From positions 124,001 through 188,000 of the forward strand of contig NZ_BOOG01000008.1 of assembly GCF_016863115.1 (NCBI RefSeq): 64,000 nucleotides of DNA. Reading direction: 5' to 3'. Made by a program: the position numbers and the translations under genes. The notes beneath the pieces are model-generated. The model was not told the DNA's origin. It worked only from the letters and a program-made list of their open reading frames with translations, and ran no database searches. Below, in pieces: positions 38,932 through 48,013 of the stretch. The DNA comes from Sphaerimonospora thailandensis (lineage in GTDB: Bacteria; Actinomycetota; Actinomycetes; Streptosporangiales; Streptosporangiaceae). Numbering within the stretch: position 1 is the stretch's first letter; each line of letters begins with the position of its first letter.

Positions 38932-40431
38932 TCAGCTCGCCCAGTCGAGGAGGGGGCGCGTGTTGCTCGGGTGGCGGAGCTTGGACAGCGACTCCTTCTC
39001 GAGCTGGCGGATCCGCTCCCGGGTGAGGCCCAGGTGCTTGCCGATCTCGTCGAGCGTGTGCGGCTTGCCGTCGGTCAGCCCGAAGCGCAGGCTCATGATC
39101 TTCGCCTCGCGCGGCGACAGGTTGCCCAGCACACCCTTGAGCTGCTCGGCCAGCAGCTGCCGGTCCACGACCTCGGAGGCCTCGGGGGAGTCCACGTCCT
39201 CGATCAGGTCGCCGATTCGCGTCTCGCCGTCCTCGCCGATCGTGGAGTCGAGGCTGATCGGCTGCCTGCTCGTACGCAGCAGCTCCTCGATCTGGTCCGG
39301 AGTCTTGTCCAGCTCGACCGCCAGCTCCTCCGGGGTGGGTTCCCGGCCGAGCCGCTGGTGCATGTCGCGCTCGACACGCGACAGCTTCGACAGCATCTCC
39401 AGCACGTGGACGGGCAGGCGGATCGTACGAGCCGAGTCGGCGAAGCCGCGCTGGATGGCCTGCCTGATCCACCACATGGCGTACGTGGAGAACTTGTAGC
39501 CCTTGGTGTAGTCGAACTTCTCCACCGCGCGGATCAGGCCGAGGTTGCCCTCCTGCACGACGTCGAGCAGGGACATGCCGCGGTCGGTGTACTTCTTGGC
39601 CACCGACACGACCAGACGGAGGTTCGCCTCCAGCATGTGGTCCTTGGCCCGCCTGCCGTCCTCGATGACCCACTCGAGGTCGTCGCGCACGCCCGGCGGC
39701 ATCCGCCGGCCGTCCTCCAGGGCGGTCTCCAGCTTGTACTCGGCGTACAGCCCGGCCTCTATGCGCTTGGCCAGCTCGACTTCCTGCGCGGCGGTCAGCA
39801 GCGTCCGGCGGCCGATCGACTTCAGGTAGGTGTGGACGGAGTCGCCCATCACCGAGGTGTTGTCGTCGAGGTCCATGCCGTCGGCGTCCTCGGCCCCGGT
39901 GTCGATGCCGGCGGCGGCTTCGGCGGCCGTCTCCGGGTCGAGGTCGGTCGGCGGCTCGGCCTCCTCCGGCCCGGCGCTCAGGTCGGCTTCGGCGGCCTTG
40001 CGGGTCTTACGTGCCTTGGTGGTCTTCGTGGCCTTGACGGTTTCACCGTCGGCCTTCGTCGACGTGGTGGTCTGCGCTGCCGAGGGCTGCGTTGTCGAGG
40101 GCTGTGCTGTCGAGGGCTGGGGGCTCTCCTCGGCCGGTTGCGCCGAGGCCTTGGTCCTGCGGGTCTTCCCGGCGGGAGCCGCCTTCTTGGCGGAGGTCAT
40201 CCGCGCGGGCGCCGTCTTCGGTCCCTCCTCGGCGGCCAGTTCGACACCCGCCTCGGCCAGCTCTCGGAGAATCGTACGGCCCTCGGCAGGGCCGACGCCG
40301 GCCTTCGTGAATGCCTCGCGCAGCTCCGGCAGGGAAAGGTGACCCTGAGCGCGCCCCCGCTCCAGCAGCTGGTCGAGAGTCGTCGGGATCACCTCGCGCC
40401 CGAGCGAGGTCGCCACGGAGGTCCGGGGCAT
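38932..40431 (-). CDS. RpoD-family RNA polymerase sigma factor
   Basis: A 499-residue group 1/2 sigma-70 factor. Region 1.2 is DSVHTYLKSIGRRTLLTAAQE. Region 2 is EANLRLVVSVAKKYTDRG through YAMWWIRQAIQRGFAD with the -10 recognition helix. Region 3 and region 4 follow (LSPREAKIMSLRFGLTDG, GLTRERIRQLEKESLSKLRHPS). The N-terminal 215 residues are Ala/Thr/Pro/Lys-rich with repeats (AQPSTAQPSTTQPSAAQ). Region 2 and the C-terminal end (SNTRPLLDWAS instead of the usual SRSQVLRDYLD) differ from HrdB/SigA, so it may be an alternative principal-like factor. ATG 40431 has AAGGAGGAGG. Repeat array 2 lies in its upstream region. Confidence 0.9.
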   Translation of the reverse strand: MPRTSVATSLGREVIPTTLDQLLERGRAQGHLSLPELREAFTKAGVGPAEGRTILRELAEAGVELAAEEGPKTAPARMTSAKKAAPAGKTRRTKASAQPAEESPQPSTAQPSTTQPSAAQTTTSTKADGETVKATKTTKARKTRKAAEADLSAGPEEAEPPTDLDPETAAEAAAGIDTGAEDADGMDLDDNTSVMGDSVHTYLKSIGRRTLLTAAQEVELAKRIEAGLYAEYKLETALEDGRRMPPGVRDDLEWVIEDGRRAKDHMLEANLRLVVSVAKKYTDRGMSLLDVVQEGNLGLIRAVEKFDYTKGYKFSTYAMWWIRQAIQRGFADSARTIRLPVHVLEMLSKLSRVERDMHQRLGREPTPEELAVELDKTPDQIEELLRTSRQPISLDSTIGEDGETRIGDLIEDVDSPEASEVVDRQLLAEQLKGVLGNLSPREAKIMSLRFGLTDGKPHTLDEIGKHLGLTRERIRQLEKESLSKLRHPSNTRPLLDWAS

Positions 40432-40768
40432 AGGACACCTCCTCCTTGACGGAGTTCGTTGTTGTGGGTGCTGACGATGGGGCGCGGCGGTCTCTCGGCG
40501 GCTCAGCGCACCAGTAGCAATAACGCCACCGCGCCCAGTTTGTTCCCTCCCCCCACCCCCTCCCGCGCGTGATCTTGCGAAAACTCGCAGGCATAGCCGC
40601 TGACCAGGCATGACATTGTCGGTGATCTTGCAGTTGCTCGCAGGTGTGCCTGGTCAGAGCGGACGGCTGTGAGTTTCTGCGAGATCACAAACGGAAGAAG
40701 GGCAGGTGGGCGGGCATCTCTGCGAGAAACTGCAAGATCACGCGCGGTGGGGTGGGGGAGGGGAGGGG
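40432..40768. other. Upstream region of sigma factor gene
   Basis: This 337-nt gap holds the sigma gene promoter and leader (40432-40545) and repeat array 2 with its C- and G-rich flanks (40545-40768). No coding frame is credible. Confidence 0.6.
40545..40768. repeat. 53-bp symmetric repeat array 2
   Basis: Two forward units start at 40569 and 40622 (53 bp apart) and two reverse units end at 40741 and 40688 (53 bp apart). The pairs 40569/40741 and 40622/40688 share one exact dyad centre at 40655. Inside, TGACCAGGCA (40601-40610) and TGCCTGGTCA (40647-40656) are complementary. A C-tract (CCCTCCCCCCACCCCCTCCC) precedes and a G-tract (GGTGGGGTGGGGGAGGGG) follows. Units share GTGAT-CT-(T/C)GC at the left and CTC(G/A)CAG at the right. 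Confidence 0.9.
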
Positions 40769-41125
40769 TCAGTCGGTGGGGGTGGGGATGATGAGGCTGA
40801 CCTGCGGGCCGGGCATGGGGTCGGCGTCCTGCATGCGTTGCGTGGTCCAGTAGTCGGACGCGTCCTCGGGATCGATGTCGAGATCCTTCGACACCACGTC
40901 CGGGTCCGGGTCGATTGGCGTGATCGTACGCGGGCTCGCCGGGTTCTCGGTCTCCCCGCGGGGGGCCGACGGAGCGGGGTCGCCGAGGCCGGGGTGGCGG
41001 GCGGTCATCTGGGTCGCGGCCTCCTGCAACCGGTTCGCCGAGGCGGCCGCGGTGACGGTGACCCCACCGATGAGGACGGCGCCGACGACGCCTGTGGAGA
41101 TCAGCATCTTCCGGGTCGGCTTCAT
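40769..41125 (-). CDS. Exported or membrane-anchored hypothetical protein
   Basis: About 118 residues from ATG 41125. A basic N-terminus and hydrophobic helix (MKPTRKMLISTGVVGAVLIGG...TVTAAASA) form a signal peptide or anchor. The rest is acidic and Pro/Asp-rich (ITPIDPDPDVVSKDLDIDPED) and without known domains. AGGGGG lies six bases before 41125; ATG codons at 41131 and 41176 are alternatives. The 3' end abuts the G-tract of array 2. Confidence 0.6.
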   Translation of the reverse strand: MKPTRKMLISTGVVGAVLIGGVTVTAAASANRLQEAATQMTARHPGLGDPAPSAPRGETENPASPRTITPIDPDPDVVSKDLDIDPEDASDYWTTQRMQDADPMPGPQVSLIIPTPTD

Positions 41126-41224
41126 CGACATCCCCCTTTCCCGGGTCCGTTCCTGGGTCTGCGGTTCAGAAGTCATCCGGACGGCTCTCTTGAACCACTC
41201 CCTGACCCTATAGACGCGCTATGG

Positions 41225-42433
41225 TCATTTTTGGTTCCGCAGGGCGACCATATCCGGTTTTCCGTTCGGCAGCAGCGGAATGCGGGGCAAAACGCGCATC
41301 GCGCGTGGCGCGGCGTACGCCGGCAACCGCTCCTTGGCGAAGGCCCGCAGGTCGGCGAGCGTCACCTCCCCGGCTCCGCCGTCCCGGCCGACCACCACCG
41401 CCTCGACGATCTCGCCCCATTCCGGATCGGGGCGGCCGACCACCACGACGTCCCTCACCCCGGGATGACCGGACAGGACCTCGGCGACCGCACCCGCGAC
41501 CACCTTCCGGCCCCCGGTGTTGATCACGTCGTCGGCGCGGCCCAGCACCCTCAGCCGGCCGTCCTCCATCGTTCCCAGATCCGAGGTGACGAACCAGCCG
41601 TCATCGAACGGCCGTTCGTCGCGCAGCCGATATCCGGCGAAGAGTACCGGCCCGCGGACCCGCACCCGGCCGTCCTCCCCGATCTCGAGATCTACATTGT
41701 CAAGGGGCATGCCGTCGTACACACAACCGCCACTCGTCTCGCTCATGCCGTACGTCGTGACGACCCGCGCGCCGGCGGCGCGGACCTCGTCGAGCAGGCC
41801 CGGGGGAGCGGCGGCGCCGCCCAGCAGGATGGTACGGAACGCCGCGACGTCGGCCCCCGCGTCGACCATGCGGCGGATCTGGGTCGGGACCAGCGACACG
41901 TGGTCCGCGCCGGAGGCGGCGACGTCATCGGGGGAGAAGCGCGGGTGGATCACCGGCTCGGTCCCGCACAGCAGGGATCGTACGAGCACCTGCATGCCGG
42001 AGATGTGCGACGGCGGCAGGCAGCACAGCCACCGATCGCCCTCCCGGGCGTCGAGGCGGGTCAGCGAGGCACGAGCCGATGCGGTCAGCGCCTCAGCCGG
42101 CAGCTCGACGCCCTTGGGCACGCCGGTGGACCCGGATGTGGCGATGATCACAGCGGCGGAGGTGGGCTCCCCGTGCGGCAGGTGCCGTACGCCGTCGGGG
42201 GTCACGACGTGGGTCGGGCGCAGCGCGGCGAGCGCCGCGTCGAGGGCGGGCCGGGGCAGATCGGGCGACAGCGGCAGCACGGCCGGCCCCTCGCCCGACA
42301 GCGCGAGCCGTACGGCGTCGAACAGAGCCGGTCCGGGCGGGACGAGCAGGGCGTGCACGGGCCGCTGATCCGGCCGCTGGTCGGGCCGCTGATCCCTGCG
42401 ATGCGCCGGGTGATGTCCGGGACGGGTGAGCAC
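41225..42433 (-). CDS. menE: o-Succinylbenzoate-CoA ligase (MenE)
   Basis: About 402 residues of the acyl-adenylate family. It has the ATP loop TSGSTGVPKG, TYGMSETSGG (A5), DLGTMEDG, GRADDVINTGGRKV (A8) and the C-terminal lysine in PNGKPDMV. It activates o-succinylbenzoate with CoA in menaquinone synthesis. The short length and the position divergent from menB-menD support MenE over a general AMP-ligase. The N-terminus is unclear: GTG 42433 is used, but a 12-bp repeat (RPDQ repeats) follows and GTG 42358 may be the real start. Confidence 0.82.
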   Translation of the reverse strand: MLTRPGHHPAHRRDQRPDQRPDQRPVHALLVPPGPALFDAVRLALSGEGPAVLPLSPDLPRPALDAALAALRPTHVVTPDGVRHLPHGEPTSAAVIIATSGSTGVPKGVELPAEALTASARASLTRLDAREGDRWLCCLPPSHISGMQVLVRSLLCGTEPVIHPRFSPDDVAASGADHVSLVPTQIRRMVDAGADVAAFRTILLGGAAAPPGLLDEVRAAGARVVTTYGMSETSGGCVYDGMPLDNVDLEIGEDGRVRVRGPVLFAGYRLRDERPFDDGWFVTSDLGTMEDGRLRVLGRADDVINTGGRKVVAGAVAEVLSGHPGVRDVVVVGRPDPEWGEIVEAVVVGRDGGAGEVTLADLRAFAKERLPAYAAPRAMRVLPRIPLLPNGKPDMVALRNQK

Positions 42434-42505
42434 GGTCGTAAGGTTAGTGCGGGCATGGCCACCCGACGGTGACCGGCCGGTAGGTGACGCGACTGAGGAG
42501 CGAGT

Positions 42506-43336
42506 GTGACGAGCGGGGTCGAGTGGAAGCGGTCGGGCGAGTACGAGGACATCATCTACGAGACCGCCGAGGGCATCGCGAAAATCACGATCAACCGGCC
42601 GGAGCGGCACAACGCGTTCCGCCCCACGACCCTGTTCGAGCTGCGTGAGGCGTTCAACCTCGCGCAGGAGGACACCGAGATCGGCGTGATCATCTTCACC
42701 GGTGCCGGTGACAAGGCGTTCTGCTCCGGAGGCGACCAGAAGATCCGCGGCGACGACGGCTACGTCGACGACAAGACCCACGGCATCGGCCGGCTGAACG
42801 TGCTCGACCTGCAGGTGCAGATGCGGCGCTGCCCCAAGCCGATCATCGCGATGGTCGCGGGATACGCGATCGGCGGCGGCCACGTCCTGCACGTGTGCTG
42901 CGACCTGACGATCGCCGCCGACAACGCCAGGTTCGGCCAGACCGGCCCCAAGGTCGGCTCGTTCGACGGCGGCTACGGCTCCTGGCTGCTGGCCGAGACG
43001 GTCGGGCTCAAGCGGGCCAGGGAGATCTGGTACCTGTGCCGCCAGTACGACGCGCAGACCGCCCTGCAGTGGGGGCTCGTCAACGCCGTCGTCCCGCTGG
43101 AGCGGCTGGAGGAGGAGACCGTCCAGTGGGCCCGCGAGCTGCTGGAGAAGTCGCCGATCGCGCTGCGCATGCTCAAGGGCGCGCTCAACGCGGTCACCGA
43201 CGGCGCGGCCGGCATGCAGCAGTTCGCCGGTGACGCCACGCTCATCTACTACATGAGCGAGGAGGCACAGGAGGGCCGCGACGCGTTCAAGGAGAAGCGC
43301 AAGCCGGACTTCGCGAAGTTCCCCCGCCGCCCGTGA
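42506..43336 (+). CDS. menB: 1,4-Dihydroxy-2-naphthoyl-CoA synthase
   Basis: A 276-residue crotonase-fold enzyme that closes the naphthoquinone ring of menaquinone. Key segments are FSGGDQK-like [29 protein letters not shown] (oxyanion region), [16 protein letters not shown] and [21 protein letters not shown] at the C-terminus, all diagnostic of MenB. It starts at GTG 42506 after GAGGAGCGAG. Its stop overlaps the menD GTG start by 4 nt. Confidence 0.96.
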   Translation: MTSGVEWKRSGEYEDIIYETAEGIAKITINRPERHNAFRPTTLFELREAFNLAQEDTEIGVIIFTGAGDKAFCSGGDQKIRGDDGYVDDKTHGIGRLNVLDLQVQMRRCPKPIIAMVAGYAIGGGHVLHVCCDLTIAADNARFGQTGPKVGSFDGGYGSWLLAETVGLKRAREIWYLCRQYDAQTALQWGLVNAVVPLERLEEETVQWARELLEKSPIALRMLKGALNAVTDGAAGMQQFAGDATLIYYMSEEAQEGRDAFKEKRKPDFAKFPRRP

Positions 43337-44997
43337 ACCCCGCCACCGCGCTGGCGACCGTCCTGGTCGACGAGCTGGTGCGCTGCGGGATGACCGATCT
43401 GGTGCTCGCCCCCGGCTCCCGTTCCGCGCCGCTCGCGCTCGCCGCGCACGCGCAGCCCAGGCTGCGCCTGCACGTCCGCATCGACGAGCGGTCCGCCTCC
43501 TACCTCGCGCTCGGGCTCGCCAAGCGCTCCGAGCGGCCGGTCGCCCTCGTCTGCACGTCGGGCACGGCGGCCGCCAACTTCCATCCCGCCGTCATCGAGG
43601 CGTCGGAGTCAGGCGTTCCGCTGCTCGTGCTGACGGCCGACCGGCCGCCGGAACTGCGCGACACCGGCGCCAACCAGACGATCGACCAGATCAAGCTGTA
43701 CGGCTCGGCCGTGCGGTGGTTCACCGAGATCGGGACCCCGGAGGAGCGGCCCGGCCAGGTGGCGTACTGGCGGTCGCTCGTCTGCCGGGCCTACCAGCGG
43801 GCGGCCGGGCCGTACGACCCGGGGCCCGTGCACCTGAACGCGGCCTTCCGCGAGCCGCTCATCCCGGACGGGGACGCGCACTGGTGCGAGCCGCTGCCCG
43901 CCGTCGACGAGGGCCGCCCCAAGGTCAGGGCGAGGGTCGCGCCGCCGGCGCCGGCGTTGCACATCCCGCCGACCCGCCGCGGCGTGCTCGTGGTGGGCGA
44001 CGGCGCGGTCAACGTCAGGAGGTACGTCGCCGCGGCCGGGATGGCCGGCTGGCCGGTGCTGTCGGAGCCCAACGGCGGCGGCAGGTACGGCGACCACGCC
44101 ATCTCGACCTACCACTTCCTGCTGGGCGACGAGGAGTTCGCCGCCGCCCACCGGCCGGACGTCGTGGTCACCCTCGGCCGTCCCGGGCTGTCACGGCCGC
44201 TGCTGTCGTGGCTGGGCCGGACAGCGGAGCACATCGTGGTCGCGGGTGACCTGACCCGCTGGCCCGACCCCACCCGCTCGGCCACCCAGGTCGCCCAGGC
44301 CGTGGAGATCCCGATCGCCTCGGGCGACGACACCTGGCTGCGCTCCTGGCGACACGCGGACCACCTGGCCCGTGAGGCGATCGACCGGGTGCTCGACTCG
44401 TCCGGGCTGAGCGAGCCCCGGCTGGCCCGGGACCTCGCCGAGGCCCTGCCCAACGGCGCGCTGCTGCTGTGCGGGTCGTCGATGCCGGTCAGGGACCTCG
44501 ACCAGGCCATGCGGCCGCGCCGCGGCCTGCGGCTGATGGCCTCCAGGGGCGCCTCGGGGATCGACGGCCTGGTCTCCACGGCCGTCGGCGCCGCGCTCGC
44601 CCACAACGGCCCCGCCTACGCGCTGATCGGCGACCTGACGCTGCTGCACGACCAGAACGGGCTGATCCTCGGCCCGCGCGAGCCCCGGCCGGACCTGTGC
44701 CTGGTCGTGGTGAACAACGACGGCGGCGGGATCTTCTCGATGCTGCCCCAGGCCGCGCTGGCCGAGCCGTTCGAGCGGGTCTTCGGCACGCCGCACGGTG
44801 TGGACCTGGGCTACCTCGCGGCCGCCGCCGGCGTGCCGTATACGCTGCTAGAAGACACCGATGAGCTACCGAAGGCCATCAATGGGGCCATCAGGGGGGA
44901 CGGTCTGCGGATGGTCGAGGTCCGCACCGACCGCGAGCGCAATGCCGAGGTGCACGCCGCGATGCGCGACGCCGTACGTGCGACGATGCGGAAGTGA
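43333..44997 (+). CDS. menD: SEPHCHC synthase (MenD)
   Basis: A 554-residue thiamine-diphosphate enzyme joining isochorismate and 2-oxoglutarate. The catalytic Glu region is [15 protein letters not shown], the substrate-binding loops PGSRSAPL and [19 protein letters not shown], and the ThDP/Mg motif [12 protein letters not shown]...[12 protein letters not shown]. It is coupled to menB by a 4-nt overlap (GTGA). A tandem repeat follows 49 nt after the stop. Confidence 0.96.
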   Translation: MNPATALATVLVDELVRCGMTDLVLAPGSRSAPLALAAHAQPRLRLHVRIDERSASYLALGLAKRSERPVALVCTSGTAAANFHPAVIEASESGVPLLVLTADRPPELRDTGANQTIDQIKLYGSAVRWFTEIGTPEERPGQVAYWRSLVCRAYQRAAGPYDPGPVHLNAAFREPLIPDGDAHWCEPLPAVDEGRPKVRARVAPPAPALHIPPTRRGVLVVGDGAVNVRRYVAAAGMAGWPVLSEPNGGGRYGDHAISTYHFLLGDEEFAAAHRPDVVVTLGRPGLSRPLLSWLGRTAEHIVVAGDLTRWPDPTRSATQVAQAVEIPIASGDDTWLRSWRHADHLAREAIDRVLDSSGLSEPRLARDLAEALPNGALLLCGSSMPVRDLDQAMRPRRGLRLMASRGASGIDGLVSTAVGAALAHNGPAYALIGDLTLLHDQNGLILGPREPRPDLCLVVVNNDGGGIFSMLPQAALAEPFERVFGTPHGVDLGYLAAAAGVPYTLLEDTDELPKAINGAIRGDGLRMVEVRTDRERNAEVHAAMRDAVRATMRK

Positions 44998-45045
44998 CCC
45001 TCCGGGGACCTCCGTCTTGATGCGGGGTCATCCCGTGGTCGTCCT

Positions 45046-45089
45046 GTGGTCCGGCTGTAGTCCGACTGTGGTCCGACTGCGGTCCGACC
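45046..45089. repeat. 11-bp tandem repeat, four copies
   Basis: GTGGTCCGGCT, GTAGTCCGACT, GTGGTCCGACT and GCGGTCCGACC lie head to tail between menD and the DedA gene. Confidence 0.88.
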
Positions 45090-45169
45090 CGGCCTGGTCC
45101 TGAAGGGGGATGTCGCGTGCCCGGGGCGACGGCACAATAGGTCTTGTTTACCCCCGGCAGAGGAGTGGC

Positions 45170-45808
45170 ATGCACGTCGAGGAGTGGTTGCAGACGATCC
45201 CCGCGCTGTGGGTCTACGTGCTCGTGGGCGCGGTCGTCGGCCTCGAGAGCCTGGGGATCCCCCTTCCCGGGGAGATCGTCCTGGTCAGCTCGGCCCTGCT
45301 GTCGGCCAAGGGCGTGGTGAGTCCGCTCATCGTCGGCGTCTGCGCGAGCACCGGGGCCATCGTGGGGGACTCGATCGGTTACCTCATCGGGCGTAAGGGT
45401 GGCAGGCCGCTGTTCGACCGGCTCGGGCGGCGCTTCCCCAAGCATTTCGGCCCCCATCACATCGCCAGGGCCGAGCGATTGTTCCAGCGCTGGGGAGTAT
45501 GGGCCGTTTTCTTCGGCCGGTTCGTGGCCCTGCTGCGCATCCTCGCCGGCCCGCTCGCGGGGGCGCTGCACATGTCGTACTGGCGGTTCCTGGTGGCCAA
45601 CGTGTCGGGCGGCATCGTCTGGGCGGGCGGCACCACCGCGGCCGTCTACTACCTGGGCATGGTGGCCGAGCGGTGGCTGAAGGGCTTTTCCTGGGTGGGG
45701 CTCGTGATCGCCGTCCTGTTCGGCGTCGGCGGCACGATCTGGCTGAAGCGCAGAGCCGCCAAGGCCTTCGCCGAGGAGGAGACGCCCGAGACGGTCAGCG
45801 CCCGCTGA
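45170..45808 (+). CDS. DedA family membrane protein
   Basis: A 212-residue DedA/SNARE-associated (VTT) protein with about five hydrophobic segments. Signature features are GLESLGIPLPGEIVL, GDSIGYLIGRKGGRPLF, FFGRFVALLRILAGPLAGALHMSYWRF (in part) and NVSGGIVW. DedA proteins are thought to flip or handle undecaprenyl phosphate or phospholipids. ATG 45170 follows GAGGAG. Its presence between menaquinone genes probably has no pathway meaning. Confidence 0.9.
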   Translation: MHVEEWLQTIPALWVYVLVGAVVGLESLGIPLPGEIVLVSSALLSAKGVVSPLIVGVCASTGAIVGDSIGYLIGRKGGRPLFDRLGRRFPKHFGPHHIARAERLFQRWGVWAVFFGRFVALLRILAGPLAGALHMSYWRFLVANVSGGIVWAGGTTAAVYYLGMVAERWLKGFSWVGLVIAVLFGVGGTIWLKRRAAKAFAEEETPETVSAR

Positions 45809-45901
45809 CCCTCGGATCTCAAGTCGGATCTCAAGCCTCCTGAATCTACAAGGTAAAGGCCGCCGGTTGGTGCGCATCCGAGTCCCAGTAGCCTGGGCGT
45901 C

Positions 45902-46522
45902 GTGGCCGCGCCGTACCTGACGATCAAAGACATCACCGAACACGAGACCGAGGTCCGCCGCTCGCGGTTCATCTGCGCGATGGCGCCGGTGGGCACCGAG
46001 GAGGCCGCGCGGGAGTTCATCGCCGGGCGCAGGCGACTTCACGCGGATGCCACGCACAACTGCACCGCATACGTCATCGGCACAGATCTGCGCAAGGCCG
46101 ACGACGACGGCGAGCCCGGGGGGACGGCGGGCACACCGATGCTCGAGATGCTCACCCGGCGCGGCTTCGCCGACGTCGTGGCCGTGGTCACCCGCTACTT
46201 CGGCGGGGTGCTGCTGGGCGCCGGGGGACTGGCCCGCGCGTACGGCGGTGCGGTCGGGGAGACGCTCGACCGGGCCGAGACCGTCGAGATGATTCCGGCG
46301 ACCATCGCGAAGGTGACGATCGACCACGCGCACGCCGGCCGGCTGGAGAACGATCTGCGCGCTTCGCATTACCCGCTGCGCGGCGTGGACTACGGCGCGC
46401 GCGTCACCTTCGAGGTCGCCGTGGCCTGCGACGCGGCGTCCGGCTTCGAGGAGTGGCTGGCCACCGCGACCGCCGGCCGTGCCACCACCCGTTTCGGCGG
46501 CACGACCTACCTGAGCCGCTGA
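45902..46522 (+). CDS. YigZ/IMPACT family protein
   Basis: A 206-residue protein. The IMPACT N-terminal domain (about 10-120) shows EVRRSRFICAMAPV, ADATHNCTAYVIG, DDGEPGGTAGTPMLEML and VTRYFGGVLLGAGGLARAY. A DUF1949 ferredoxin-like domain (about 135-195) follows. Role is uncertain; the eukaryotic relative modulates translation. It starts at GTG 45902. Confidence 0.92.
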   Translation: MAAPYLTIKDITEHETEVRRSRFICAMAPVGTEEAAREFIAGRRRLHADATHNCTAYVIGTDLRKADDDGEPGGTAGTPMLEMLTRRGFADVVAVVTRYFGGVLLGAGGLARAYGGAVGETLDRAETVEMIPATIAKVTIDHAHAGRLENDLRASHYPLRGVDYGARVTFEVAVACDAASGFEEWLATATAGRATTRFGGTTYLSR

Positions 46523-46604
46523 CCCGTGGGCCGCTTGAGCCGTCGCCCGCCGAACCGTGGGCCGCTCCTCGCCGGCGCCGCGATCGCGCCGCTCACCCCT
46601 CGGG

Positions 46605-47828
46605 TCACCCCTCGAGGGCGTACTGCATGACGCGGAACTTCGCCTGAGCCTCGGCGAGCTCGGCGACGGGGTCGGACCCGGCCATGATGCCGCACCCGGC
46701 GAACAGCCGGGCGCGGCGGCCGGAGATCTGGGCGCAGCGCAGCGCGATGCCCCACTCGCCGTCGCCTCGGGAGTCGATCCAGCCGACCGGACCGGCGTAG
46801 CCGCCGCGCGCCATGCCCTCCAACTCCCGGATGACACGCAGGGCCGTGCCCGTGGGGGTGCCGCCGACGGCCGCGGTCGGGTGCATGGCGGCCACCACGT
46901 CGAGCACGGACGCGCCGTCCGACAGCCGCCCGCTGACCCGGCTGGCCAGGTGCTGCACGTTCGGCAGCACCAGCAGCTCCGGCCGGGCGGGCACGTCCAG
47001 CGTCGAACACAGGGGAGCCAGGGCCTCCTGGACGGAGGCGACGGCGCAGGCGTGCTCGTGGCGGTCCTTGCCCGAGGCGTACAGCGCGACGCCGCGGGCG
47101 GCGTCCTCGGCCGGTCCGGCGCCGCGTGGCGTCGTGCCCGCCAGGACCAGCGACTCGATCGACCGGCCGGTGTGCCGGACCAGCAGTTCGGGGGTCGCCC
47201 CGGTCAGTCCGTCCACGGAGAACGTGTAGCACTCGGGATAGCGGACGGCCAGCCGGGACAGCAGCACCCGCGTGTCGATGTCACGCTCGGCGGTGGCTGT
47301 GAGATCACGGGCGAGCACGACCTTGTCCAGGGTGCCGCTCCTGATCCTGCGTACGGCCCTGGCCACGGCCTGCTCCCACTCCGGAGCGGTCAGCGTGCCG
47401 TCGCCGTACCGGATGCGCCCGGGCTCGACGGGCGAGGTCACCGGAACGGATCCGGCCTCACCGATCGTGGTGAGCCAGGCCCGGCCACCTCTACGGGCGA
47501 GCACGGTGCGCGGGACGACCAGCGTGGAACCGGCGGCGTCGCCGTCGAAGGTGAACGAGCCGAACGCGACCGGTCCCGAGCCGGGCGCCTCGACCTCGTC
47601 GTCGATGCGCGCCCCGTCGAAGAGTGAGCCGAGCCACTCCCGGGCCCGGTCGAAACGGTCCGGGCCGGGCGGAATGACGATGCGCGCCGCCTCTCCCCAG
47701 CCCACCAGGCCCTCGCCGTGCCTGATCCAGGCGTACGGCATCGCATCCGGCAGGCGCGACAGGAGATCGCCGGGGTCGCTCACCGCGACCGTGCGAACCG
47801 CGAGGGGGCGGATAAGAACGACACTCAC
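46605..47828 (-). CDS. menF: Isochorismate synthase (MenF)
   Basis: A 407-residue chorismate-binding enzyme. The catalytic core holds GTLDKVVLARDL, LAGTTPRGAG, KDRHEHACAV, HPTAAVGGTPTG and FAGCGIMAGSDP, as in MenF/EntC. In this neighbourhood it supplies isochorismate to MenD. Siderophore or salicylate use cannot be excluded from sequence alone, but no such genes are near. GTG 47828 is the start. It points toward the yigZ gene. Confidence 0.92.
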   Translation of the reverse strand: MSVVLIRPLAVRTVAVSDPGDLLSRLPDAMPYAWIRHGEGLVGWGEAARIVIPPGPDRFDRAREWLGSLFDGARIDDEVEAPGSGPVAFGSFTFDGDAAGSTLVVPRTVLARRGGRAWLTTIGEAGSVPVTSPVEPGRIRYGDGTLTAPEWEQAVARAVRRIRSGTLDKVVLARDLTATAERDIDTRVLLSRLAVRYPECYTFSVDGLTGATPELLVRHTGRSIESLVLAGTTPRGAGPAEDAARGVALYASGKDRHEHACAVASVQEALAPLCSTLDVPARPELLVLPNVQHLASRVSGRLSDGASVLDVVAAMHPTAAVGGTPTGTALRVIRELEGMARGGYAGPVGWIDSRGDGEWGIALRCAQISGRRARLFAGCGIMAGSDPVAELAEAQAKFRVMQYALEG

Positions 47829-48013
47829 TCAATTCACTTTACGCAAGATCCGTACCTGGTTCGGCAGGGACCCCCGTTGCCCGGACCGCAGGCGGTAGCT
47901 GATGCCCTTCTGTCAAGCGGCGATAGGAACTTGGTCAGGGAAGCGGCGCATTCCGCCGTGGAGATGGAGCTCGCCCCCGGGTGATCCCTACCTTTGGTCA
48001 CCCGGAGGTGTTC

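Noticed and set aside
41686-41702. ATCTACATTGT shared between menE and the 53812 intergenic region suggested a repeat.
   Set aside because: The match is short, lies in coding sequence in one case, and flanks differ completely; most likely chance.
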